Shown here piece after piece: positions 52,078-62,708 of a stretch of DNA of 64,000 nt (the first letter of the stretch is position 1; each line of letters opens with the position of its first letter). The notes below the pieces were generated by a model. The model worked only from the letters and a program-made list of their open reading frames with translations, had not been told where the DNA came from and did no database searches. The stretch covers positions 11,355,722 to 11,419,721 of the forward strand of contig OZ037766.1 of the NCBI GenBank assembly GCA_964035545.1, read 5' to 3'. This DNA is from Bugula neritina. Its lineage: Eukaryota > Bryozoa > Gymnolaemata > Cheilostomatida > Bugulidae. A program made the position numbers and the translations under genes.

Positions 52078-54140
52078 TTATCTTTGACGCCTCAGTCTAG
52101 GAAGTTGGTTATTAGTAACTTGAGTCATGACAACCAAAGCAAGAATATCAATACATGCTATACAACCATACCAAGAGAAACCAGAAATATTTCTTTTTGC
52201 CCAATTAGACCACATAGACAAGTTCAAAACCAAAGTAATAAGCGTATAATTAAGAAGACCAAATGTTGCATGATAAACTTTAGCCTGTGCCAATGTAGCA
52301 AATTTCTTGATAAGAATTGGGTACTGCAGACCAATGCCAGCCACCGCTTGGACAGCGCAGGATATGGTGGCAATGAGCCCTAAAAGGCCATGCCAAGTTG
52401 TAAAATGCTGCTTTCCTCGATCAGCTTTACTGATATATATTATAATAAAGCCACCAACACCACATACAACAGCCAAGACTTGCAGAATCCAGTGAGATCT
52501 AACTTGCCATTTTCTATCTCCACGAATTAAAGAGCTTTGCTGAGAAAACATCAGTATTGCTTCAGTCATAAACAGCACAAACTACAAATTAAATAAGAAT
52601 ACATAAATTATACGTGAAGAGCCTTTCAAGGTTTCAAAATATACTTTTCATAACTTGAAACGAATAAAACTATAAATTCAATTAACTCATAACCTTGAAA
52701 AAACACTCATATTTATGTTGTGGAGCCATTTTTATATGAAAATAGAACAAAATAAGCCTGCCATAAATTACATAAATTATGATTTATGCAAAGTTTCCAA
52801 ACACCTATAATGCATCAATGAATTATATGAACTAAAATTTCAGAGAACTTAGACAAATTTCTTATCTAACCTCTTAGTATACAAATGCTCTCCAATTAGT
52901 ATTAGAAACAAAACACCTTGGCAGATTAAATTAAAATGGTACAAACGTAGCTTAGTTTTATGTAATAACTCTTTGTGACTCAATTTTGAATTTTTATCTG
53001 CATAAGGTTTTATTTATCTCAAATAATCCATATTGCCTAGGTTTTCTAAGGCCATTCTAATTCTCTAAGGGTTGAGAAGTATGCCATTTTCATTTAAAAT
53101 GTGGTCTAGGAATTTAATCTCAGATTTATATAATTCTCACTTCTCACTGTTGAAATAGGATAAATGCATAAAAAGAGGACTTATAACAAGTTTGTCACAA
53201 CTAAACTTTGGTTTTACAGATAAAAACTAAGTCAGCAGAAAGAAACACAGTTTTATGTTTAAAAACCCGCAATAAAATAATATATTTGTTTTCTAAGATA
53301 CTAGGTAATAAGATATGTAATATACAATGTTTCAACATTCAAAGATCTCAAAGCTAAACACAAAATTGGTTACTTATATATTTATTCAAATAAGGCGTAA
53401 AGTAGAGGCTAAAGCTTGTAGCTAACATGGAGAGAAAATTACATATATGCATATTAAAGATGTGGATATTGCACTTACCCCAAGAGTCATAAGAACCGGG
53501 TGCCATGAGAAAAAATCTGTAAACAGTACAACAAAAATGCGGTGGTTTATGACCAATCACTCACCCACACAACAAATTAATAAAAGGCAAAGCTTATTTC
53601 AGATTTTATATAATTTATAAAAATAGCAGTGTTTTATTTTATTGTCAGAATGAATGTTTTGAGTTTGAGTTTTAAAAAAGAATTTTTTTAAAGACTCATT
53701 AACCAACTGAAAAAAGCAAATCTATGATTACTTAATAGCATTAATTTACAGATTTTTCACTGAAAGTAAAAAAAATGTAAAATTAAGATTGGAAATGATG
53801 ATTCGGTACTGGTCAAACTCAAGTCTGTTCTACAAAGGAACAGAATTAACTGTTATGCAACAGAAAAACATGATTATATAAAATCTTTAATCATGGAAAA
53901 TAGCAAGTGACTATTGCACTTGCTTATTAAATGGTGAAAAACTGATTAGAGCTTTTTTGTATCTATTTTAAAGCTTAATTAAAAACTAAACTTACTTGAT
54001 CCAGGCACCGCAGTATACACCATAAAGGTGGTAAAAAGGAAAACGGCAAAATGAGCAACCATAGCTGCAAACAATGCTCTTCTATTGGAGTATGAAGCCA
54101 AGTCTTTTTTGATCGGTTGCTCTTCTAAATCTTCCAACAT
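52078..54140 (-). CDS. CYB561D2: Cytochrome b561 domain-containing protein (CYB561D2 type)
   Basis: Complete on the minus strand: exons 54140-53996, 53516-53479 and 52581-52078, with matching phases; 228 residues (human 222). The start MLEDLEEQPIKKDL is followed by six hydrophobic segments. The conserved SWHPVLMTLG then FVLFMTEAILMFS, SHWILQVLAV, TTWHGLLGL and KVYHATFGL provide the expected histidines (His54, His91, His125 and His165), which in this family ligate two haems. The C-terminus is basic (LPRLRRQR). The family consists of ER or vesicle-membrane, ascorbate-dependent transmembrane electron carriers (ferric or monodehydroascorbate reductases). CYB561D1 is a close relative and cannot be excluded. 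The gene converges with the casein kinase gene and its 5' side faces the LINE remnant and simple islands. Confidence 0.93.
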
Positions 54141-55019
54141 TTAAGTCCTAGCAGTAGTATATTAACATTATTATAATCAATATAACTCTAGAGTAATAGG
54201 GTTTTGGAAATATTGAAAGTCGAAAATTTAGCACATAAAAGATAAAAACCAGAGCATGAGTTTCTTACATTTCTCACATTTCAAATAGTCCATATTTTAG
54301 TGAATGACTATATAACTGTCGTAAGAAGTTGATTGTTTAGTGGAGTCCAGTAAATTTATTAAATGAATCAACAGAACTGTGATATTAGCTATCAACGCAA
54401 TTGTATCACTATAGAAATCTCAAAACACTTCACAATATTGTTATTTATATTTTCATTATCAGTAGTACCATTTATTAGAAATGAAAATTAACATATGTGT
54501 TGAACCATATTTTAGTACCTGATGATAAATTTTTTTGAAAAAGTCAATTTAACTTCTAATCAAATCAAAAATTTATAATTTTATTTTAGTTAAACGACAA
54601 ATACCATAATCTTATTAAATCTTATTGAATCATTGTTGTTTTACGTGCAGCTTGATTCAGTTCTTATCTGTGTCTCCATTGCATTGATGAAGTTCAGTTT
54701 GGCACTCAAAGCAACTGATCTCAAATTGGTTTTAAAGTAAAAATCCCAATTGTCCTTGTGCGTAACTGTTACCACAAGCCTGCTAGCCTACGCTTTAAAC
54801 CCTTAGACTTTTGAAACTTACTTGGAAATTTTCTTTCAGAGTTTGGCAATTTCAAATAGCAAAAATTTAAATAAAATTTTGACTGAAGCTATAAAAACAG
54901 ATTAATCCAGAATTTAAGGCTAATTTTCAACATAAACTATAAAAAAAATACACTTGAGTGAAATTCCCACTTTAATTTAGGTTTACCAAGACTAGTAGAG
55001 CATAACTGAAAACCTAAAA
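54141..55019. other. 5' flank of CYB561D2
   Basis: AT-rich, no recognised exon. The start codon on the minus strand is closely preceded by TTAA sequence, so an untranslated upstream exon is possible but not shown. Confidence 0.4.
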
Positions 55020-55448
55020 GTATATAATAACGGTTATGATTGATATGAATACAAAATTAAAATCAATATTAATATACATACCTATAGGCTATAACTATAG
55101 TCTATGGTCATGGACTATAATTATTGTCAAAACCATAGGAATAAGTATACAGGCTCTAATGACAAACTCGAAATATAATTAGTAAATGTGATCACTGAAT
55201 TATCAGTAAGGTGACAATCAAAATGGCAAACTCCCAAGCTTATCTCCGTCAGTATCAGTATAGCAATATAAATATCAGCATCACCCTGATCCCGTCCCTA
55301 GGCCCAGGCCTCTGGCTACAAGTTCAGTACAACTACAACTATGAACTTGAACTTACACCAACAGTAACTTCAACTATTACTTACACACAATTACTATATT
55401 TTAAAAGTTTAAATAATACTTATACTAATAGGTAAACTATTACTCGTA
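55020..55448. repeat. Cryptically simple island 6a
   Basis: Words such as CTATAACTATAGTCTATGG, GTCAGTATCAGTATAGC and CAACAGTAACTTCAACTATT run directly into the LINE remnant. Its style matches the islands near 21.3 and 57.4 kb. Confidence 0.55.
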
Positions 55449-55722
55449 CTTGGATTAACCCCCCTGCAAAACAGGCGCAAAGACCTACGACTTAGTCTCT
55501 TGATGCGGATCCTGGCCAAAGAGGAATATCATCCTTCACTCTCAAAATCATATGAACACCTCATGGACCAGCCCAATACATCAGTTACCACCAGGTCCCA
55601 GTCAAATGGCATGCCCACCACTTTCAGGACTAACACCTCACTATTTCATAACAGCTTCCTACCCAGAACAATACGTGATATGAAAATAACATCAAATGCT
55701 GCTCACAGACAGGACTCATAAG
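55449..55722 (+). mobile_element. LINE (non-LTR retrotransposon) remnant: C-terminal reverse transcriptase fragment
   Basis: An open frame of about 90 codons reads LGLTPLQNRRKDLRL, then LLMRILAKEEYHPSLSKSYE. It closes with FRTNTSLFHNSFLPRTIRDM. This is the thumb and C-terminal signature of LINE reverse transcriptases (L-G-W-x-x-L-x-x-R-R, and the F-x-P-R-T-I-R-x-W-N ending). The conserved Trp of that ending is replaced by Met and the frame stops at TAA soon after. No upstream polymerase, endonuclease or poly-A end is adjacent, so this is a short dead fragment. It is GC-richer than its surroundings. Confidence 0.75.
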
Positions 55723-55859
55723 GCCCTGTACTGACACCAAAGTCTTAAAACAGAACTGCACCTATGTGATAAAAGTATTAACTACATTTAATAATTCTGT
55801 TCACCAAACGAGGCACGTCGCTTACACTAATTTAGTGGTCTAACGTGATTGCATCTTCA

Positions 55860-56230
55860 AGTAAGTCAAGTAAGTTACACATACTCATAGGCCATAGTGA
55901 TACTGATAGTGATAATCATAATAATAATGGAATACTGATAAACATATTCATATTGATAGTAACCATCATACTCAGTCTTATGCTCATAGCCATAGATTTA
56001 GATTATCCCTACAGAGTCTTAACAGAGTGATACTGATAGTGATACGACTAAATCAAATAAATATAAATTAAAATATATTTTGAATTATAAATCATTAAAA
56101 ATAAATCAATTATCAGTATGAGTAACACTATGATTATCATTATTGATTATGAATATGATCAATATTATCACTATCAGTATCAATATCATTGATTGAATTT
56201 AAAATCAATGATTAAATTTAATTTTAAGTT
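55860..56230. repeat. Cryptically simple island 6b
   Basis: Repeated GATACTGATAGTGATA and TCATACTCAGTC words with an AT-rich tail of TTTAAAATCAATGATTAAAT. The word GATAGTGATACG is shared with island 3. No coding content. Confidence 0.6.
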
Positions 56231-56545
56231 AAAAATTAATTTGAATGTAAACGAAAAATAAATGACGAGGTGAAGATTAATGCAAAGTCCAGCAAGTAAT
56301 TTTAACGTTTAGACCTAAGAGATTTTTTGAATTGAAAATTTACTTAAATTATCATTATCCCAAATCAACTACAAGACAAATTTGAAATGCATAATTAACT
56401 TTGATTAATTCATTTACTTATTGGAGTTATTGCCATTTTGAGCTCTGGATTTTAAATGCGAGAAACTAAGCCAAGTGGCTTTGCAGGAAACAATAATAGT
56501 TGACAAAATGCATTGCTTAAGTCGCTATAAATTACAGAATGGCTT

Positions 56546-56691
56546 TATAAGCAGCTACAAGTTGGGGGTGACTGAGTGCAGTAGTTTGCAATTCTTGAGT
56601 TTGGAGTCATAGGTTTTTATAAACTCCAATTCTAAACTTGAGAACTACAAACTACTGCACTCAATCACCCCCAACTTGGAGCTGCTTATAG
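56546..56691. repeat. Long near-complete inverted repeat (about 146-base hairpin)
   Basis: The left arm starts TATAAGCAGCTACAAGTTGG and the right arm ends CCAACTTGGAGCTGCTTATA. The arms of about 60-65 bases are roughly 90 percent complementary, including an unbroken GGGGGTGA...GAGTGCAGTAGTTTG core. The loop is short and lies around 56605-56625. It may be a fold-back mobile element (MITE-like) or a transcribed hairpin. No coding frame. Confidence 0.85.
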
Positions 56692-57254
56692 AACTAGTTT
56701 AGATTACGTGGCTTTACATTTTGTGCAGGTACCGGTTTTCGCCCGCTCTAAAATCATATGGTTTGATTTGTTGCAGTAGCAGCTACTTTATTTTATTAGC
56801 TCGGACCTAGGACTAGATAGTCTGTTTTCTACACTGAACTGGAAATATTGCTTTCTGCCCCAAACAGCTTTTCCATAAAGTGAAGGATCAAATCACTGAG
56901 GTGGAAAAGAACATAATTATTATTGAGTTCATTGGATCAAATACATTAGTTTTGCCCAAGCGTATTCGGTTTTTTGAATAAGCGACGCCGTATAGGTTTA
57001 AAATATAACTAATAAGGCTAGCTAAAAAAACATTTTCTAGGGGTGAAGGTTACATTTTTCTTTTCTGGAAGCCAGAGTGAAATATTAAACTACTACTTAC
57101 GGTTATACCATAACATTTAAGTTTGACCCTTTCCTGGAAGCAAAGGCAAATATCAAGTTCAATGGCAATGGTTTAAGCTTGAAGACATGATGAAAATTTA
57201 ATAATGTTTAATTAAGTTGATGGCTTCCATTTCCAATCGGGTTCCTACACTCAC
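56692..57254. promoter_or_regulatory. Possible divergent promoter zone between CYB561D2 and PDIA5
   Basis: Scattered CpG-containing stretches (GTACCGGTTTTCGCCCGC near 56733, CGTATTCGG and AAGCGACGCCGTATAGG near 56960-56995). Islands 6b and 7 lie on either side. This suggests, but does not show, that transcription of the two divergent genes starts here. Confidence 0.25.
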
Positions 57255-57765
57255 AGCGGCGTCACAGCCAGTGTCACTGTAACACTAACACTAAAAGAGT
57301 AACAGTAACTCAAACTGTTGAACTTCGTTTAACTTTAAGACTGAGAGTTTAAGTTTATTCTTTATTTGTTTAATGGTTGCGCACAGTTACTACCACACTC
57401 ACACTGCGTACCAGTACCACTATCACCATGACTCATGTGCATGGCTAACGCTATTGTAATTGTATCACTATGACATACTGAATACTGATAGTGATACTCA
57501 TAGTCATACTGATACAGTTACTATCACATTCACTGTGACTATCAGTATCAACATAAATAGTGACTAATATCACTTTGAGTATGATTGAATATTAATAAAT
57601 AAATAAAGTGAATCACATTTATTATATCACTAAATTTAATAAGAGAATGTAAGGAGTAAAACTAAATGTTGCGAGTATGAGTTGGAGTATGACTATCACA
57701 GTCGCTCTGGCTATGACAGTATGAGTATCAGTATCACATTGCCATTCAATAAGCATATACTTTAA
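57255..57765. repeat. Cryptically simple island 7
   Basis: Words ACACTAACACTAAAAGAG, GATAGTGATACTCATAGTC, CACTATCAGTATCAAC-type and GAGTATCAGTATCAC in both orientations. It includes the core ATCACTATCAGTAT (or its complement), which is also the unit of the PDIA5 intronic minisatellite. Confidence 0.6.
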
Positions 57766-59544
57766 GCCTAAGACTATGTCTACTGATATATATATATAAA
57801 TTAAAATGATACGTTCGTCATTATCATTATGGTTATGACCATCATAATTAGTATGAATAATAATATTATTGCCAGTACGGTACCACAATGTTTGTATTCT
57901 TCTGCTTATTACCTCGTCCTTGCACTTCAGGCTGTGTATTTAATACCATTTCTATGTTCCTACTCACTCTTCAATACTACAGTTTGCTTACTTTGCTACG
58001 CCCTAAAAGGAACAGTATGTGACTATCTCTATTGTCACTAGACCTAGAGGCTATAGTCTAAACAACCTAGAACAATAACAATGCCATGTGAATAGGGGTT
58101 TGGTCCTGCAAGTTGAAGTGAAAGGAGTGCACCAAACAGTGGTACTTGTACTTGTAGTCAAGGGTTTTGACTTGTAGCACCAGATGTTTTCATACTCATT
58201 ATCATAATGATGAAGTTTATTTTTCTAAATGAAAATTTTGTTTTAACCTTAGAACTTGGGTGGAGTTTGCTAAAAGTTTACTTTAATTTCATGGTGATGG
58301 TCATTAGGATTATAATTATACTTGTAATTATTTAATATGCAAAATAATTATGTTATTTGTAATACTATTAATGGACATTTTATTACCACGCACTTATGCT
58401 AGCTCCTATTTTCAAGACTGAGACTCTTAGCCCCTGACACTCAATAAATGTTACAATTAGTAACTTTTTAATTTTACTAATAATTACTCAATTAATTGTA
58501 AAAGTAAAAAATATCATCAGCAATTTACCAATTTTCTATGTGAATATGGTTAATAAATATTAATCTTAGTGTTACTTAAACCTGCCAGCTTTCACTTCAA
58601 AACTAAAAGTTATAAATTCAGCATATACACAAATTCTAGATGTAGACTAAAATTAATCACTCCATTTATTTTCGGATATTGCTATTTGTTTTTTGTGCAA
58701 AAATCTAGCAAGTTTCAGCAAATTATTAAATTGATAAACTCAAGCAATGCAAAAATATTGTGATTATTATTTGTAATCTTCATAGTGGATAACTTTGGTG
58801 ACTCTCTGCATACGTTTCCTCTCAATTTAAGCTTGTGATAATTATTATTTTAAATCTGATATTTATAGCCCTTAGATACCTGTGGCAGTTGTTGGAGATC
58901 TTCCATGAGGAGTTATCTCAGTTTTACTAAACATGCATAACAACAACACAAACTTACCAATGCGAAATGTATTGCTGATGGTTGGCACAATGGTCTTAAT
59001 GGTCAGTATTGTAATTCTTTGAATAAATAAACTTTTAATCTGAATTATTGTCAACCAATAATTATTTTGTCATTAATTTTGTTTTGGTAATACGTTTTGT
59101 TTTTCTGTTATTGAATATAAGCTGTGTTATGGGAAGTACTCTCACTCATTATAAAATACAAAAACCAAACTATGGTGCAACTTCAAAGATGCTCCTTTTT
59201 AAAAGCTGTTTTATTTTTTATAATGAAATATAATTTACAACTTACAAGGTAAGTCTTTTCACATTGCTTGCATAGATCTTCTGTTGTTTTTTAAAATATG
59301 CAAACTGTCAATTTACTGTCATAGTGATATGTAGAAATTACACAGACTAACTTCAACAACAGTAACACTAACTTACCCAGAATCTTGTATTAAACATTAG
59401 CATTTATATGAAAATTAAATATTTTCATAAGATTGTGTGTAACCAATAGTGTTATTCATTTTAACATTTGTGTTCTATTTTGAAATACGAATGAGTATAA
59501 TACATATTCTGAGTTTTGAAATAATTAACTGATTGCTTGTTTAG
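57766..59544 (+). other. 5' region of PDIA5; first exon not identified
   Basis: PDIA5 needs an upstream exon with ATG and the start of a signal peptide, ending in phase 0 before 59545. A strong donor (ACAAG then GTAAGT) lies at about 59248, but the open frame leading to it (from ATG near 59172) ends in phase 2. The true first exon is therefore not assigned. AT-rich otherwise. Confidence 0.4.
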
Positions 59545-62500
59545 TTTGCATTTCTACACGTTGGTGAATGTGCAAAAAAGCAGAAGGAGTTTGTGGAAAA
59601 AGTATATGATGTAAAAGACTTTAAGAAATTACTTCGGACTAGGAAAAATGTTTTAGTTGTCTTTATGAAAACAGGTATGCAAATTTATAGCATTCAATGC
59701 CCATAAATTTCAGATTTTTTAGTATAATAATTTCAAATTTCTACCCCACTTTGTCGCAATTTCTATTACACTTGCAGAGTAAGTTTTTAAATGTATTAAA
59801 GCTAGCAATAAGTATCAATGGTTACAGCAAGAGCTGGAACTAACACCTATGATGAGTTTAACAATGCTGCCAAAGAGATGAAAGGGAAAGCAACTATCTG
59901 TTCTGTTGATTGTGGGTTAGTATTTTCTATTTGTTTGCATCCATCTTCAGTAAAGATATTAAGCACCTGTTTTAGTTGCTATCTTTAATGGCCATCTATA
60001 TGAATGAAAACTGTGCTCAATAATTGGACGAAGGAATTGAGTATTTTCTCAATAAACTTGGTTTCTTGCCTGTCTCTGTTTTTCTTGCTTCCACTAAATT
60101 ATGCTGCAGAATTATGTTTTTAATATCTGTTTTAATTTGTTTATTTTCACTTCAAGAAGCGGTTTACAGATTTCATTCTCTAGCTAGTTAATGTAACTTT
60201 TTAAATGCTTACTTTTGCATCTCGCATAGAAAAATTGACAGATTTATAAAAAGGAAAATCATACAACTACAAAAGCATTACTAAATACTTTAAAATGATA
60301 TTATTGGAATTTTTGCTTTATTTGTTCTCAAAAGTCAGATTAAAGATTTCTTCTTGTCTAAAATTTTCACAATGAGAGACGGGAGTATGGACTTTATTGC
60401 TGGCCTACTCAGTAAAAAATTGTGAATGTGATTTATTGTGAATGTTTAGTTATTACACTGACGTTTGTTAATTTTCATAAACTTGAAGGAGTTGTAGATG
60501 AAATCTCTTGTTACAGGGAAGCTTCAAAGTTATGTAAGAAAATGAAAATCTCACCCAGCCCTCTCATAGTTCAGCACTATCAGTAAGTATGCTTATATCA
60601 CTATTAGTATGTATGCTTATATCACTATCAGTATATATGCTTATATCACTATCAGTATGTATGCTTATATCACTATCAGTATGTATGCTTATATCACTAT
60701 CAGTATGTATGCTTATATCACTATTAGTATGTATGCTTATATCACTATCAGTATATATGCTTATATCACTATCAGTATGTATGCTTATATCACTATCAGT
60801 GTGTATGCTTATATCACTATCAGTGTGTATGCTTTTATCACTATCAGTATATATGCTTATATCACTATCAGTGTGTATAGTATGTTTATATTGTGCCCTG
60901 CTTGGAAATGAATTTGTTTATCATACTAAAGATTCACCTGTTGAGAGATCTTCTGCCACTTTTATATCGTCAGCTGTATGTTTGTAGAGATTCAGAGTTC
61001 AATAAGGTATATGACAGACCATTGGTAACCAAATCTATAGTATCCTTCTTGGAGGATCCAACTGGTGATATTCCATGGGAGGAAGAAGCATCTGCCAAGG
61101 ATGTCATTCACGTAGCAACACTAGAGGTGAACAATTATGTAATAACAGACTGACTGTAAATTGTACTTCATAGTGTTTACCTATATTAGATACATTGGGT
61201 TCAAATTGATATTTAATAAAATTACTCATTTATAATCATAATCAATTTTGATTTTCCAATGTAGGAAAAAAATTCTTTGCACAGGTGGTTTTAATAGTGT
61301 AAAATTTTCTTGAAATAAATGCTTTTTTGACTATTTTATTTTTACTTTTCATTTTAAATTGCTGAATTAAGAAATACATCTTCCGACTGAACCTATTTTT
61401 ATCTACATCTTCACAACTTGGTCGAATGTTTAATATTATTTTAGAAAATAAATCAATGTTGGTAAAGGCATGCATTTGTAAAAGTCTCAGAAAACAGAAC
61501 ATAGTACACAGGTTAAAATTGGTAGACAATGTATTGATGTTGTGTTGTATATTGTAAAGGGGTTAGAAAAGCTTATGTTCAAGTCTAAGAAGCCTGTACT
61601 AGCCATGTTCTATGCCCCGTGGTGTGGTCATTGCAAGAGATTGAAACCAGAGTTTGCTGCAGCTGCTACTGAGACAAAAGCAACTGTTGTGAGTCTTTTT
61701 TCTGTCAAATATTCTATGTAAAGTAGTCAGTTTTATACTAAACTATGTACATGCGTGTACATCAACGTGTATGTATGTAAGTGTGTGTGTGTGTGTGTGG
61801 TGTGTGCGCGCGTGCGTGGGTACATGTACAGTATGAAAGGCAAATGATCTTTTTGTGGTCTATTTTCACTTGAGTGGTGTTTTATAATAGCTATGAAAAG
61901 ATGTTGAGAATAATAAAACAATAGGTTTTACCTTATCGTGTACTGTTATTGATAAAATATGAATAGCTAACATAAAAAGAAAACAAAATTTAATAGAATA
62001 TAAATGAACACTGCTAAAAGCCAGTTTAATGCAATACTATTAATTACTAGACATAAAAACAGTTTGATTCATAAAGTTCGAAGAAACTGAAATCCAAAAC
62101 TGATAAATTTGTTAATTCAAAAACTGTGGAAAATGAATTTCAGTGTTTTATAGGCTTTGTGAAATTTCAAAATAAGACTTGTTTGTAAAAACTTGCTGTG
62201 ATATAGTTGATAAAGAATCACCGAAAGACTATTAATGCAAAGGATGGGATAAAAGTTTTGACTAGCCGCTTTTACTGCTTCATGTGTTGAAACTGTCACA
62301 GGTTTTTAATCATGGTGGCTCTGTCTTGTAGACACTGGCCGGTGTGAATGCTGACAAACCTGCCTTAGCACCAGCTCGACAGCATCTTAATATCACCGGT
62401 TATCCTACTCTTTATTATTTCAGGTACAGTAGTCTCTTTCTGCTATAATTGTAAACTTATGGGATGTTTTACCGGGTAACTTTTTGTATTGTAGCTTTCA

Positions 62501-62708
62501 ATCGGTTTTATAGTCATTCCCTACGTGTTGATGAGACAATGTATTGGTGGTTTTGCTGATAATTCTGTATTTTAAAATCTGCTGTGTTGAAGGTTTTAAA
62601 TTCAGCATTTTGTAATGTTTTAAAGTGTGTTTGTTACAGTGGGGGACAACTTCGATATAAGTATGGTGGAGAATATAACAAGGCAAGCATCCTTAGCTGG
62701 TTGGCAAA
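59545..62708 (+). CDS. PDIA5: PDIA5, ER thioredoxin-fold disulfide isomerase (5' and 3' incomplete)
   Basis: Seven exons in phase: 59545-59674, 59828-59915, 60517-60582, 60988-61126, 61560-61688, 62332-62423 and 62640-62708. The gene runs beyond the right edge. The first codes [12 protein letters not shown], probably the end of a signal peptide. The PDIA5-specific inactive N-terminal thioredoxin-like domain follows ([67 protein letters not shown]). The first catalytic domain has [16 protein letters not shown] with CGHC at 61623-61634, then [18 protein letters not shown], and YKYGGEY. Human PDIA5 has CSMC at this site, so this orthologue has the classical redox motif. The protein acts in the ER lumen in disulfide exchange and ATF6 activation in vertebrates. 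Two further catalytic domains should follow. Confidence 0.93.
60589..60876. repeat. 24-bp minisatellite, 12 units, starting at a PDIA5 splice donor
   Basis: Twelve tandem units of the form ATGCTTATATCACTATCAGT plus ATGT begin seven bases into the intron after exon end 60582. The units vary at a few positions (TTAGT/TCAGT, ATAT/ATGT/GTGT). The order of variants repeats after five units, so 60601-60660 and 60721-60780 are identical. Because 24 is a multiple of three, long frames appear in several registers; they are artefacts. Confidence 0.95.
61779..61820. repeat. GT/GC microsatellite in PDIA5 intron
   Basis: (GT)n interrupted by GG and passing into GTGCGCGCGTGCG, about 90 bases after the exon ending at 61688. 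Simple repeat with Z-DNA-type alternation. Confidence 0.85.

Noticed and set aside
57622-58041. Overlapping 70-88 codon frames near island 7
   Set aside because: They overlap simple-sequence DNA, are antisense to each other and have no domain features or splice support.
59048-59248. First exon of PDIA5 with a signal peptide
   Set aside because: The hydrophobic frame near 59048 lacks an ATG, and the frame ending at the GTAAGT donor near 59248 is phase 2, whereas exon 59545 needs phase 0.
60589-60987. 132-codon and 100-codon frames with 8-residue repeats
   Set aside because: They arise because the 24-bp minisatellite unit is a multiple of three without stops in several frames, and they lie in a PDIA5 intron.
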